Below are positions 25,957 to 34,124 of a stretch of 49,672 bases of DNA, one piece after another. The DNA comes from Candidatus Rhodoferax randersensis (GTDB taxonomy: Bacteria; Pseudomonadota; Gammaproteobacteria; Burkholderiales; Burkholderiaceae_C): positions 1 through 49,672 of the forward strand of contig JADKEH010000016.1 of the NCBI GenBank assembly GCA_016718155.1, read 5' to 3'. Each line of letters begins with the position of its first letter. The stretch's first letter is position 1. Both the position numbers and the translations under genes were made by a program. The notes beneath the pieces were generated by a model. That model was not told the DNA's origin. It was given only the letters and a program-made list of their open reading frames with translations, and did no database searches.

Positions 25957-26583
25957 ATGAACATCTTGACAACCCGATTGGCCATCGCCATGACCAGCGC
26001 TCTGCTGGCACTGACTGCGGCACAGGCCCAGACCGTGTACCGCGTGGTCGGCCCGGACGGCCGCGTCAGCTTCACCGACCAACCACCCGCACCCAGCGAG
26101 AAAGCCACTGCCACGTCGGGCGGCAAGGCGGTCAGCGCGGCCCCCAGCGGCCTGCCGCTGGAGTTGCGCCAAGCCACCAGCAAGTACCCCGTCACGCTCT
26201 ACACCGCCACCGACTGCAGCCCCTGCGCCGGTGGCCGCGAGTTGTTGACCAGCCGCGGTGTCCCCTTCACCGAGCGCACCGTCAACACCGCCGAAGACGG
26301 TGAGGCGCTCAAACGCCTGAGCGGCGATCTGTCACTGCCATTCCTGACCATTGGCACCCAGCGCATCAAAGGCCTGACACCCAGCGAGTGGGAGCAGTAC
26401 CTGACAGCGGCCGGTTATCCCCCCACCTCGCTGCTGCCACGCAACTACCGCAACCCAGCCGCCACCCCCTTGGCCCCACCACCCGCCCCCGTCGCCACCA
26501 AGGCCGAAGAACCGAAGCGGCCGGCACCCGCGCCGGTGGAGCGCCCCGACCCCAACGCCAATCCGGCGGGGATCAAGTTTTAG
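25957..26583 (+). CDS. Secreted DUF4124/glutaredoxin-like protein
   Basis: ATG 25957 (preceded by AAAGGGA) begins a signal peptide (MNILTTRLAIAMTSALLALTAAQAQ). It is followed by a DUF4124 module (VYRVVGPDGRVSFTDQPP) and a glutaredoxin fold with the CxxC site TDCSPCAGGREL, then VPFTERTVNT, LPFLTIG and a Pro/Ala-rich tail. The 208-residue product is probably periplasmic and may act in thiol-disulfide exchange. The substrate is not known. An upstream start at 25927 is in frame but would spoil the signal peptide. Confidence 0.85.
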   Translation: MNILTTRLAIAMTSALLALTAAQAQTVYRVVGPDGRVSFTDQPPAPSEKATATSGGKAVSAAPSGLPLELRQATSKYPVTLYTATDCSPCAGGRELLTSRGVPFTERTVNTAEDGEALKRLSGDLSLPFLTIGTQRIKGLTPSEWEQYLTAAGYPPTSLLPRNYRNPAATPLAPPPAPVATKAEEPKRPAPAPVERPDPNANPAGIKF

Positions 26584-27197
26584 GGTAATCGCCGCCAGGC
26601 GTGAACGGCACCATGGCCACCACCAAGGCCTCAACGTTGCTGTCCGTCGGTACCTTGCCATCTGAAGTAGACCTTGAAGTTGGTTTTTTGGTCATGAATC
26701 AGCCCATGGTCGATACTGTTCGGCAATGCAAGCGATGACCTGAGTGGCGCTTCGCCACGGCATCAGACGGTGAATGCCCAGCACGTCAGTGTCGCCTCAG
26801 AACCAAGCAACCATGCGCCCGCCAAGCCATTTTCGGCCAGCAAGCCGCATGTCCAGGGCATTCCCAGCTTCGCGATTTCCGCTTGCCCACCAACGACCCC
26901 CGCCCGCGTGTCGGGTGGCTGTGCCGGATGGCCGGAGCCAATTTGCGGCTGCCACAGAATTGATGCGCCGTCCATGGTGTTGATGCAAGCCGCGCCGCGC
27001 GCCACAAGCGCCCCGCCCGCGAGCGCGCAGGCCAGTCGGCACGGACGCCCGGCGCGCTCGCCTGCACGCCCGCATGAAATCTCCGAGCCTGGGCGCGTTT
27101 TTGGCTCGGAACCATTTGGACACAATATTCAGCGCCATGAGCGCCTCTCCTGGACGCCCGCGCAGGCATCCAAAAGGGCCACCCGTGCCACTGCCTC
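26584..27197. other. Gene-poor stretch between grx-like gene and rsgA
   Basis: Open frames are present in several registers because the DNA is GC-rich, but none has a ribosome site plus recognisable domain. A minus-strand segment at about 26790-27010 (text ILWQPQIGSGHPAQPPDTRA) faintly recalls the C-terminal part of CbiB/CobD cobalamin proteins and might be a decayed gene. I do not call it. Confidence 0.3.
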
Positions 27198-28289
27198 CTA
27201 CCCATCACCCCGCTTCATCTCCACGCGTTGCCGCCCGGCCCTGCCGCGCGCCTTCCACTCGGACAACTGCCGCTGTCGCTCCAGCGCCGTCAAGGTGTCG
27301 CGACGGCTTTCGCGCAGCAGCTTGTGATAGTTGCGCAGGCGCTCGGGCGGCACCTGGGCGCGCACCGCGCAGCCGGGCTCGTCGCCATGTTGACAGTTGC
27401 GGAAACGGCACTCCCCCGACAACGAAGCGACGTCGCCAAACAGTTGGCCCAAAGTCTGCACATCCACATCCGGTCGCAGCGTGCGCACACCCGGCGTGTC
27501 GATGACGCAGGCCCCGCTGGGTAGTTGATGCAGCGATCGCGCCGTGGTGGTGTGTTTGCCACGGCTGTCGTGCTCGCGCACCGCTCCGGTGTCCTGAATG
27601 GCGTGGCCCGCCAGCGTGTTGGTCAGGGTGCTCTTGCCGGCTCCGGACGAGCCCAGCAGCACCACGGTTTGGCCGGGGCCCAGGTAGGCACGCAAGGCGT
27701 CCACGGCCGCCGGGCTGCGTGCATCCAGCGCCAGCACATCGACCGTATTGCCAACGCGTTGGCGCAGCGCCTGCACGCGCGCGGACACCGCCGTCGGCGC
27801 GGACATCTCCGCGATGTCGGCCTTGGTCAGCACCACCACGGGCAACACGCCACTGCTGCCCACCAGGGCCAGGTAGCGCTCCAGGCGCGGCAGGTTGAAG
27901 TCCAGGTCCAGGCCCATCACCAGCAGCGCGGTGTCCACGTTACTGACCACCGCATGGCGGCTGCCATCGGCATCACGGCGCACGATGTGGCTCAAAGGCG
28001 GTGCGCGCAGGGTGACCCAGCTTTGGCCGTGTACATCGTCGTGGCACAGTGCCCAGTCGCCCACCGCCAGCGCGCTGCCCTGCTCCTGTAGTTCACGGGT
28101 TAGCCGCGCCAGGGCGCGGGCTGGGGCTTGTTGCACACCATCGTGCACATCAAGCGTTTCGCGGTGCACGGCGGTGACGCGGGCCCAGCGGTAGGCGCCT
28201 TCGCCCGGTTCTTCACACGCGGCCAGGGTCTGCGCCATCAGGGGGCTCAAACCGAGGCTGCGCAGATTTTCAAAAGAGAGTTCGATCAT
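27198..28289 (-). CDS. rsgA: Ribosome small subunit-dependent GTPase A
   Basis: RsgA is a circularly permuted GTPase that checks late maturation of the 30S subunit. The order of motifs shows the permutation: G4 (VVLTKADI), then G1 (LLGSSGAGKSTLTNTL), then G3 (VIDTPGVRTL). A zinc site follows (ECRFRNCQHGDEPGC). The N-terminal part is the OB-fold (WARVTAVHRE ... GDWALCHDD). ATG 28289 (MIELSFENLRSLGL) gives 363 residues, as usual for the YjeQ-like branch. The frame stays open 67 codons further upstream, but that stretch is Arg-rich, without a family match, and overlaps the structured leader. Confidence 0.9.
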   Translation of the reverse strand: MIELSFENLRSLGLSPLMAQTLAACEEPGEGAYRWARVTAVHRETLDVHDGVQQAPARALARLTRELQEQGSALAVGDWALCHDDVHGQSWVTLRAPPLSHIVRRDADGSRHAVVSNVDTALLVMGLDLDFNLPRLERYLALVGSSGVLPVVVLTKADIAEMSAPTAVSARVQALRQRVGNTVDVLALDARSPAAVDALRAYLGPGQTVVLLGSSGAGKSTLTNTLAGHAIQDTGAVREHDSRGKHTTTARSLHQLPSGACVIDTPGVRTLRPDVDVQTLGQLFGDVASLSGECRFRNCQHGDEPGCAVRAQVPPERLRNYHKLLRESRRDTLTALERQRQLSEWKARGRAGRQRVEMKRGDG

Positions 28290-28429
28290 GATGGTCTGGT
28301 TGGTCAATTGGCGCCAGCGCCGGCCGCGAATCGGCGACGGCCTGGCCCCAAGGGTTGCTAGTTGATTTCGCCATGACACGAGCGCACGCCAAAGGGGTGC
28401 GTGCAGCACCTCGCGGCGCTGGCGAAACC

Positions 28430-28727
28430 GAAGTTGGAAAACCGAAAGGCAGCGGTCAAGCCGCTGGTGGGCCGATCTGCAACAAGGCAATCGGCCACGC
28501 CTGGCACAGCCGAGCGTCTGGCACGCGGAGCGCGAGCGAGGGATGGGTGAATGACCTTGGCGCGGGTCAGCGCGCCGCAGACGTTACAAGGGTGCGAGAC
28601 CCTGACCTAAAAGAAACCGATTCAACCCAGCCCGTCAGGCGACAAGCGGCGAAGGAGTGTGGGTGCGATGTGTCATGGCAGTCTCCTTATCGTGGGTTGA
28701 GAATTCGCGGCGCAAGGGCCGCAGGGA
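28430..28727 (-). ncRNA. Candidate structured leader RNA upstream of rsgA
   Basis: After a good minus-strand promoter, the transcript would contain a chain of helices. They are GCGGC/GCCGC near 28715, an 8-bp pairing 28693-28700 with 28622-28629 that encloses a tiny ORF, GGTCAG/CTGACC at 28565-28606 around an inner AGGGT/ACCCT hairpin, GGCCGAT/ATCGGCC (28470-28496) and AGCGG/CCGCT (28451-28465). The density of perfect stems is unusual for coding DNA. I recognise no known RNA family. It may be a leader controlling rsgA, or an independent small RNA. Confidence 0.35.
28635..28676 (-). CDS. 13-codon ORF in the putative leader
   Basis: ATG 28676 is preceded at 6-nt spacing by a strong Shine-Dalgarno (AAGGAG, 28683-28688) and encodes MTHRTHTPSPLVA and TGA. 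The ribosome site is better than that of most genes around it. It has Thr and His codons but no strong run, so a specific attenuation signal cannot be read. It may be a leader peptide or chance. Confidence 0.35.
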   Translation of the reverse strand: MTHRTHTPSPLVA

Positions 28728-28734
28728 AGTGGCG

Positions 28735-28763
28735 ATTGTGGACAGCTCCCGCGCCAGTGTCAA
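28735..28763 (-). promoter_or_regulatory. Sigma-70-type promoter
   Basis: On the minus strand TTGACA (28758-28763) is separated by 17 bp from CACAAT (28735-28740). It would start transcription near 28728 towards the small ORF and rsgA. Confidence 0.6.
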
Positions 28764-28815
28764 TCGGGATTGGCAAGCACGCAATGCACTGTTGCGTTTC
28801 GGCTGAAAACCACCG

Positions 28816-28850
28816 CAGTTGAGGACAGCGCTGAAGGTCTGTCCCGCAAG
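28816..28850. repeat. GGACAG...CTGTCC dispersed element, copy 1
   Basis: CAGTTGAGGACAG (28816-28828) and GGTCTGTCCCGCAAG (28836-28850) contain the inverted pair GGACAG/CTGTCC. The same two blocks, further apart, occur at 31424-31476. Confidence 0.6.
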
Positions 28851-28853
28851 ATG

Positions 28854-29558
28854 TCAGTAGGTGATCGTCTTCACACCCTGCGCCGTGCCCAGCAAACACA
28901 CCTGCGCCTTCTGACACGCAAACACCCCCACCGTCAACACGCCGGGCCACTGGCTGACCCGCATCTCGAAGGCCAACGGGTCGGCGATCTGCAAGCCCTT
29001 CACATCGAGCAGGATCAAGCCGTTGTCGGTGACCAGGGGCGAGCCGTCTTTCATACGGACCTGCGCTCGCCCGCCCAGCGCCTCAAACTGTCGCATGATG
29101 CGCTGCGCCGCCATCGGGATCACCTCCACCGGCAAGGGAAAGTTGCCCAACACCGGCACCAGCTTGGACTCGTCGGCGATACAGACAAAGGTGCGCGACT
29201 GGGCCGCCACCACCTTCTCGCGCGTCAGCGCCGCGCCGCCGCCTTTGATCATGTTGCCCTGGCCATCGATCTCGTCGGCGCCATCAATGTAGACCGACAA
29301 CTCCTGCACGTCGTTGGCGTCAAACACCGCAATGCCCAGAGCCAACAAGCGCTCGGTGCTGGCCACTGAACTCGACACCGCGCCCTTGATCTGGTCCTTG
29401 ATGGTGGCCAGCGCGTCAATGAACTTGTTGACGGTGGAGCCGGTTCCCACGCCCACAATCTCACCCGGCACCACGTAGCGCAAGGCCGCCTGCCCCACCC
29501 GTGTTTTGAGTTGATCCTGGGTCAAGGGTGCAGTCGAATTGGGGGCTGAAGTGTTCAT
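28854..29558 (-). CDS. rpiA: Ribose-5-phosphate isomerase A
   Basis: RpiA interconverts ribose 5-phosphate and ribulose 5-phosphate in the non-oxidative pentose phosphate pathway. The protein of 234 residues has the phosphate-binding start VGVGTGSTVNKFIDAL, the active-site segment YIDGADEIDGQGNMIKGGGAALTREKVVA (Asp, Glu and Lys of the catalytic centre) and DNGLILLD near the C-terminus. Length is slightly above E. coli RpiA (219). It is divergent from pyrD, with 45 bp between the start codons. Confidence 0.96.
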   Translation of the reverse strand: MNTSAPNSTAPLTQDQLKTRVGQAALRYVVPGEIVGVGTGSTVNKFIDALATIKDQIKGAVSSSVASTERLLALGIAVFDANDVQELSVYIDGADEIDGQGNMIKGGGAALTREKVVAAQSRTFVCIADESKLVPVLGNFPLPVEVIPMAAQRIMRQFEALGGRAQVRMKDGSPLVTDNGLILLDVKGLQIADPLAFEMRVSQWPGVLTVGVFACQKAQVCLLGTAQGVKTITY

Positions 29559-29603
29559 CGGGGAAAATCGGGTCAGTTATTGAAGTTTTGCAGGAATTAT
29601 CCA

Positions 29604-30660
29604 ATGTCTCTTGTCCCCTACGCCCTGGCCCGCCCCTTTTTGTTTGGGCTGGACCCAGAGGCCGCGCACGAGCTCACCCTGGGCGCCTTGGCGCGCACCC
29701 AGGGCACACCACTGGCCTGGGCCTATTGCAACAACCGGGTGGATGATCCGATCGAGCTGGCGGGTTTAAAGTTTCCGAACCGCGTCGGCCTGGCCGCCGG
29801 GTTTGGACAAAAACGCCCACTGCATCGATGGCCTGGGCGCCATGGGGTTTGGTTTCGTCGAGGTCGGTACGGTCACCCCCAAAGCGCAGCCGGGCAACCC
29901 CAAGCCACGCATGTTCCGACTGCCGCGGGCCAACGCCCTGATCAACCGCCTGGGCTTCAACAACGACGGCCTGGATGCCTTTGTGGCCAACGTGCAGCGC
30001 GCGGCCTGCCGCCAAAAGGGCCATCACGGCACCATGTTGCTGGGCCTGAACATCGGCAAGAACGCCGCCACGCCAATCGAGAACGCCACCGACGACTACC
30101 TCGCCTGCCTGGAGGGGGTGTACCCGCATGCGGACTACATCGCGGTCAACATCTCCAGCCCCAACACCAAGAACTTGCGCGCCCTGCAAAGCGACGCCGC
30201 GCTGGACTCGCTGCTGGGCGCCATCGCCGCGCGCCGTGAAACACTGACCAGGCAGCATGGCAAACGCGCGCCGATCTTTGTCAAGATCGCCCCGGACCTG
30301 ACGCCCGAGCAGGTGGCGGTGATCGCCACTACTCTGCAACACCATGGCATGGATGGCGTGGTGGCCACCAACACCACCCTAAGCCGCGAGGCGGTGGCGG
30401 GCATGCCCCATGCCGAAGAGGCGGGCGGCTTGTCGGGTTCGCCCGTGCTGGCCATGAGCAACCGCATCATCAGCCAGTTGCGCGACGCCCTGGGCAAGGG
30501 TTTCCCGATCATCGGCGTGGGCGGCATCGTGAGCGCGGCCGACGCCGTCAGCAAGATCAAAGCCGGCGCTGACGTGGTGCAGATCTACACCGGCCTGATC
30601 TACCAGGGCCCGGATCTGGTCAAACAGGCGGCCCTGGCCATCAAGAACCAGGGCCGCTGA
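29604..30660 (+). pseudogene. pyrD: Dihydroorotate dehydrogenase (class 2), apparent frameshift
   Basis: PyrD oxidises dihydroorotate to orotate at the membrane, passing electrons to quinone, in pyrimidine synthesis. The gene reads from MSLVPYALARPFLFGLDPEAAHEL to NRVGLAAG, and then one extra G in GGG at 29799-29801 shifts the frame. In the next frame it continues perfectly with LDKNAHCIDGLGAMGFGFVEVGTVTP. The rest has NRLGFNNDG, GLNIGKN, VNISSPNTKNLR (active-site Ser), KIAPDLT, GGLSGSPV and GVGGI-SA-DA to the stop at 30658-30660. Everything but the single base is intact. As pyrD is normally required, a sequencing error in the G run is as likely as a true mutation. Confidence 0.85.
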
Positions 30661-30683
30661 GCCGGTGTGGCCGGCACAGGGCG

Positions 30684-31343
30684 TCAGCCCTGTTTACGCC
30701 GGTGCCGCTGCTTGTGCTTGCTGCGCCAGGCACCGAGCAAGATGATGAGGCCCGGTATGAAGATCATGGCCCAGATGATCTTGTCCAAGTTGGCCTTGAC
30801 AAAGGGAATGTTGCCAAAGAAGTAGCCGACGGTAATGATGCCCGCCACCCACAATACGCCCCCGGTGACATCAAAGAACGCAAAGCGCGCGCGGTTCATT
30901 TTGGCCACGCCCGCAACGAAGGGCGCGAAGGTTCGCAGAAACGGCATGAAGCGCGCGGCGACGATGGTGAAGCCGCCATGGCGTTCGTAGAAGTCGTGGG
31001 TCCGGTCGAAGGCCGCCTTGTTGAACAGGCGTGAGTTCTCCCATTTGAAGACCCGGTGCCCGAAATGGCGCCCGATGGCGTAGTTGGACTGGTTGCCCAG
31101 AATCGCCGCCGCCAGCAGCAGCCCGACCGACAGCGGGTAATTCATCAGCCCCACGCCACACATGGCGCCCACCACAAACAGCAGCGAGTCTCCCGGCAAG
31201 AACGGCATCACCACCACGCCGGTCTCGACAAAGATGATGAGAAAGAGCAGTGCATACACCCACAGCCCGTAGTTGCGCACGAACGCTTCAAGGTGTTTGT
31301 CCACATGAAGCACAAAGTCAAGCAAGAAGGTAAACAGTTCCAT
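30684..31343 (-). CDS. DedA family membrane protein
   Basis: DedA proteins are inner-membrane proteins of the VTT/SNARE-associated superfamily, linked to phospholipid (undecaprenyl phosphate or phosphatidylethanolamine) flipping and proton-dependent homeostasis. The protein has 219 residues with several hydrophobic helices. It carries the family motifs FVETGVVVMPFLPGDSLLF (re-entrant E-x-PFLPGD), GNQSNYAIGRHFG, and F-R-ARFMPFLRTFAPFVAGVAKM. The C-terminus is Lys/Arg-rich and cytoplasmic. It converges with pyrD (23-bp gap) and diverges from mutL. Confidence 0.92.
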   Translation of the reverse strand: MELFTFLLDFVLHVDKHLEAFVRNYGLWVYALLFLIIFVETGVVVMPFLPGDSLLFVVGAMCGVGLMNYPLSVGLLLAAAILGNQSNYAIGRHFGHRVFKWENSRLFNKAAFDRTHDFYERHGGFTIVAARFMPFLRTFAPFVAGVAKMNRARFAFFDVTGGVLWVAGIITVGYFFGNIPFVKANLDKIIWAMIFIPGLIILLGAWRSKHKQRHRRKQG

Positions 31344-31423
31344 GGTGGCGCATTATCCCTGCGGTGTTGAAACCATCCGGGACCGGCCCGCAGGCTCACG
31401 CCACCGCGAGGACATCCGACAAT

Positions 31424-31476
31424 CAGTTGAGGACAGAGCTGGTTCGCTTGAGCGTAACTGCGGTCTGTCCCGCAAG
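31424..31476. repeat. GGACAG...CTGTCC dispersed element, copy 2
   Basis: Same left block (31424-31436) and right block (31462-31476) as at 28816-28850, with a 25-nt instead of a 7-nt spacer. It lies in the mutL 5' region. Confidence 0.6.
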
Positions 31477-31484
31477 GCACTAAG

Positions 31485-33401
31485 ATGGTCGCCGTGAACG
31501 CCGTCCTCGCCCCCTCCCCCCGCCGCCCGATTCGTGAACTGCCCGATGCGCTGATCAGCCAGATTGCCGCTGGCGAAGTGGTGGAGCGCCCGGCCTCGGT
31601 GGTGCGCGAACTGGTGGACAACGCGCTGGATGCCGGGGCCACGCAGGTCACCGTGCGGCTGCTGGCCGGCGGCGTGCGGCTAATTGCCGTCGAAGACGAC
31701 GGCATGGGCATCCCGAAGGACGAATTGCCGATCGCCCTGAAACGCCACGCCACCAGCAAGATTCGCAACCTGCAGGAGCTGGAGTCGGTCGGCACCATGG
31801 GCTTTCGTGGCGAAGCGCTGGCCGCCATCAACGCCATTGCAGACTGCTCGCTGCTGTCGCGCACCGCCGACCAGTCCAGTGCCTACCTGCTTAGCGGCCA
31901 GACCGGTGAGCTGCAACCGGTGGCACGCGGCCGGGGCACCACCGTGGAGGTGCGTGAGCTGTTCTTCAGCACCCCGGCGCGGCGCAAGTTCCTCAAGACC
32001 GACGCCACCGAACTGGCCCACTGCGTCGAGGCCGTGCGCCGCCATGCGCTGGCCCGACCCGACGTCGGCTTTGCCGTGTGGCACGAGGGCAAACTGGTCG
32101 AGCAGTGGCGTGCCTGCGCCGCCAGCCCGGCCGAGTCCGCTACAACGCTGGACCAGCGCCTGCGCGATGTGCTGGGAGACGATTTTCTGGACCGCTCGGT
32201 GCTGGTCAACCATCAAGCGCAACGCGAACCGACGCCGGGTCAGCGGGCCGTGCGGGTGTGGGGCCGGGTGGGCATTCCGGATGCGGCGCGCGCGCGCGCC
32301 GACCAGCAGTTCTGCTACGTCAATGGCCGTTTTGTACGCGACAAGGTACTCACCCACGCGGCGCGCAGCGCCTTTGAGGACGTGTTGCACGGCCACCGCC
32401 AGCCGGTGTATGCGCTGTACATCGAGATCGATCCGACGCGGGTGGACGTCAACGTGCACCCGACCAAGATCGAAGTGCGCTTTCGGGACAGCCGCGAGGT
32501 GCACCAGGCGGTGCGCCATGCGGTGGAAGATGCGCTGGCCACGCCCAGAGCAGGCGCAGCACCCGCCGCCGGGGCGGCAACCACCATAGATCAAGAGACG
32601 TTGGTAAATCGGCCTGTACATCAATATGGTTGGGCTCAAGGCGCTATTGATCTCGTAGCAAATCAGGGCCACAAGGTGTCCGACCTGCAGGCACTTTGGT
32701 CGGTACAGGCAAGGCCCTTGGCCGATGCATCCGCCAGGGCGGTGTCCAACCCGGCGCCAGCCTGGACTGCGGCGCGGGAGCCCGGTTCAGAGCCAATCTG
32801 GCCGTTGGGACGTGCCCTGGCCCAGCTACAGGGCGTCTACATCCTGGCGGAAAACGCGCAGGGCCTGGTGATCGTGGACATGCACGCCGCCCATGAACGC
32901 ATCGTCTACGAGCGACTCAAGGCACAGTTGGACAACACCGCGGCGGGCGCGAATTCCCGGCGCCTGAACAGCCAACCCTTGCTGGTTCCGGCCACCTTTG
33001 CCGCTACACCCCAAGAGGTGGCCACCACCGAAGCGCACACCGACACCCTGCAAGCACTCGGATTGGACATCGCGCCCTTCTCCGCCAAAACACTGGCGGT
33101 GCGAGCCGTGCCCGCCGCACTGATGCAGGGGGATGCGGTGGCGCTGGCCCGCAGCGTGCTGGCTGAACTGGCCCAGCATGAGGCCAGCACAGTGGTGCAA
33201 CGCGCGCAAAACGAGCTGCTGGCCACCATGGCCTGCCACGGCGCGGTGCGCGCCAACCGCCGACTGACGCTTGAGGAAATGAACGCGCTGCTGCGCCAGA
33301 TGGAACAGACCGAGCGCTCCGACCAGTGCAACCATGGCCGTCCAACCTGGCGGCAGATCACCCTGAAGGAACTCGATACCCTGTTCCTGCGCGGGCGATA
33401 G
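31485..33401 (+). CDS. mutL: DNA mismatch repair protein MutL
   Basis: MutL links mismatch recognition by MutS to strand incision and excision. The N-terminal GHKL ATPase is complete: the catalytic Glu42 in VVRELVDNALDAGA, DDGMGI, and TSKIRNLQELESVGTMGFRGEAL. It is followed by FFSTPARRKFLK, and by VNGRFVRDK and VDVNVHPTKIEVRF. The C-terminal dimerisation domain ends MACHGAVRANRRL and NHGRPTW. No DQHA-x2-E-x4-E endonuclease motif is seen (VDMHAAHERIVYE is the non-nuclease-type remnant), so strand incision would rely on another nuclease. The linker (about 350-440) includes a GCTA-type palindrome at 32642. Length 638. Confidence 0.95.
   Translation: MVAVNAVLAPSPRRPIRELPDALISQIAAGEVVERPASVVRELVDNALDAGATQVTVRLLAGGVRLIAVEDDGMGIPKDELPIALKRHATSKIRNLQELESVGTMGFRGEALAAINAIADCSLLSRTADQSSAYLLSGQTGELQPVARGRGTTVEVRELFFSTPARRKFLKTDATELAHCVEAVRRHALARPDVGFAVWHEGKLVEQWRACAASPAESATTLDQRLRDVLGDDFLDRSVLVNHQAQREPTPGQRAVRVWGRVGIPDAARARADQQFCYVNGRFVRDKVLTHAARSAFEDVLHGHRQPVYALYIEIDPTRVDVNVHPTKIEVRFRDSREVHQAVRHAVEDALATPRAGAAPAAGAATTIDQETLVNRPVHQYGWAQGAIDLVANQGHKVSDLQALWSVQARPLADASARAVSNPAPAWTAAREPGSEPIWPLGRALAQLQGVYILAENAQGLVIVDMHAAHERIVYERLKAQLDNTAAGANSRRLNSQPLLVPATFAATPQEVATTEAHTDTLQALGLDIAPFSAKTLAVRAVPAALMQGDAVALARSVLAELAQHEASTVVQRAQNELLATMACHGAVRANRRLTLEEMNALLRQMEQTERSDQCNHGRPTWRQITLKELDTLFLRGR
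32642..32658. repeat. In-frame GCTA-type palindrome in mutL linker
   Basis: GCTA and TAGC enclose a 9-nt loop within the variable linker of mutL (text GAIDLVANQG). It is a weaker member of the family seen at 13718. Confidence 0.35.
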
Positions 33402-33480
33402 GCCCCCACGCTTGCCACTTCGTGTGCTGCGCTGCCCCCCGAGGGGGCGCGTTTCACCTAGGGACGGCCCGGCGGTGAAA
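33401..33480. repeat. GC-rich dispersed intergenic repeat, copy 2
   Basis: GGCCCCCACGCTTGCC, then CTGCGCTGCCCCCCGAGGGG and GACGGCCCGGCG, match the repeat at 14655. Placed directly after the mutL stop, the CCCCCC-GAGGGGG core could serve as a terminator-like hairpin. Confidence 0.55.
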
Positions 33481-33600
33481 CCAGGCACGCGACGCAAACT
33501 CGCTTACAACTGTTGCACACCGACGCCCGAAAACCGGCGCCAACACCCCTACACTTCGCCGCCACAGGACACCGGTCCTAACCCGCAGGAGACGTTCACA

Positions 33601-34053
33601 ATGAGTTATGGCTTGTCCGCACGCGGCGTGCTGACCACCACCGCAGTGGCCCTGGTGCTGGCCGGTTGCGCCGTGGTCCCGCCCGACGCCCACATGGCCG
33701 CGTTCAGCACGCAGATGACCGGCACCAACCAGGTACCGTCCGTCAAGACCGCCGGCACCGGCAAGTTGATGGCGGTGTATGACCGCAAAACCAGCCTGTT
33801 TCGCTGGAAGCTGTCGTTCTCGGGGCTGAAAGGCGCCCCCACCGCCGGCCACTTTCACGGGCCGGCCGCCATCGGCGCCAATGCGCCCGCGACCTTGCCG
33901 TTTGCCGGCCCGATCAAGAGCCCCATGGAAGGCCGCGCCACCCTGACCGAAGCGCAAGCCGCCGACCTGTTGGCGGGGCGGTGGTACGCCAGCATCGACA
34001 CCACCGCGCACCCACGCGGCGAGATCCGCGGCCAGATCATCCTGCGGGAGTAG
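33601..34053 (+). CDS. CHRD-domain lipoprotein
   Basis: ATG 33601, preceded by CAGGAGA, starts a lipoprotein signal (MSYGLSARGVLTTTAVALVLAGC, lipobox LAGC). It is followed by a CHRD domain (chordin-like): ALxGxNxVPxV-type FSTQMTGTNQVPSVKTAGTG, FSGLKGAPTAGHFHGPAAIG, and a C-terminal WYASIDTTAHPRGEIRGQI. The 150-residue product is presumably anchored in a membrane facing the periplasm. The biological role of bacterial CHRD proteins is not established. It stands alone between mutL and an EamA transporter. Confidence 0.88.
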   Translation: MSYGLSARGVLTTTAVALVLAGCAVVPPDAHMAAFSTQMTGTNQVPSVKTAGTGKLMAVYDRKTSLFRWKLSFSGLKGAPTAGHFHGPAAIGANAPATLPFAGPIKSPMEGRATLTEAQAADLLAGRWYASIDTTAHPRGEIRGQIILRE

Positions 34054-34124
34054 ATCGCGCTGGAGGGGCCGCTATCATCGCGGGTTCCATCACGCGGCGG
34101 CACACGCCGCCCGACGTGCGCGCA

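Noticed and set aside
26763..27327. Several overlapping frames between the glutaredoxin-like gene and rsgA
   Set aside because: No ribosome site, no domain and competing frames on both strands. The faint CbiB-like text is too weak for a call.
28289..28490. Longer start for rsgA at 28490
   Set aside because: The extra 67 codons are Arg-rich, unlike the family, and overlap perfect RNA stems. ATG 28289 gives the family N-terminus.
28355..28822. 155-codon plus-strand frame between rsgA and rpiA
   Set aside because: Low-complexity composition, no ribosome site. It overlaps the hairpin-rich putative leader on the other strand.
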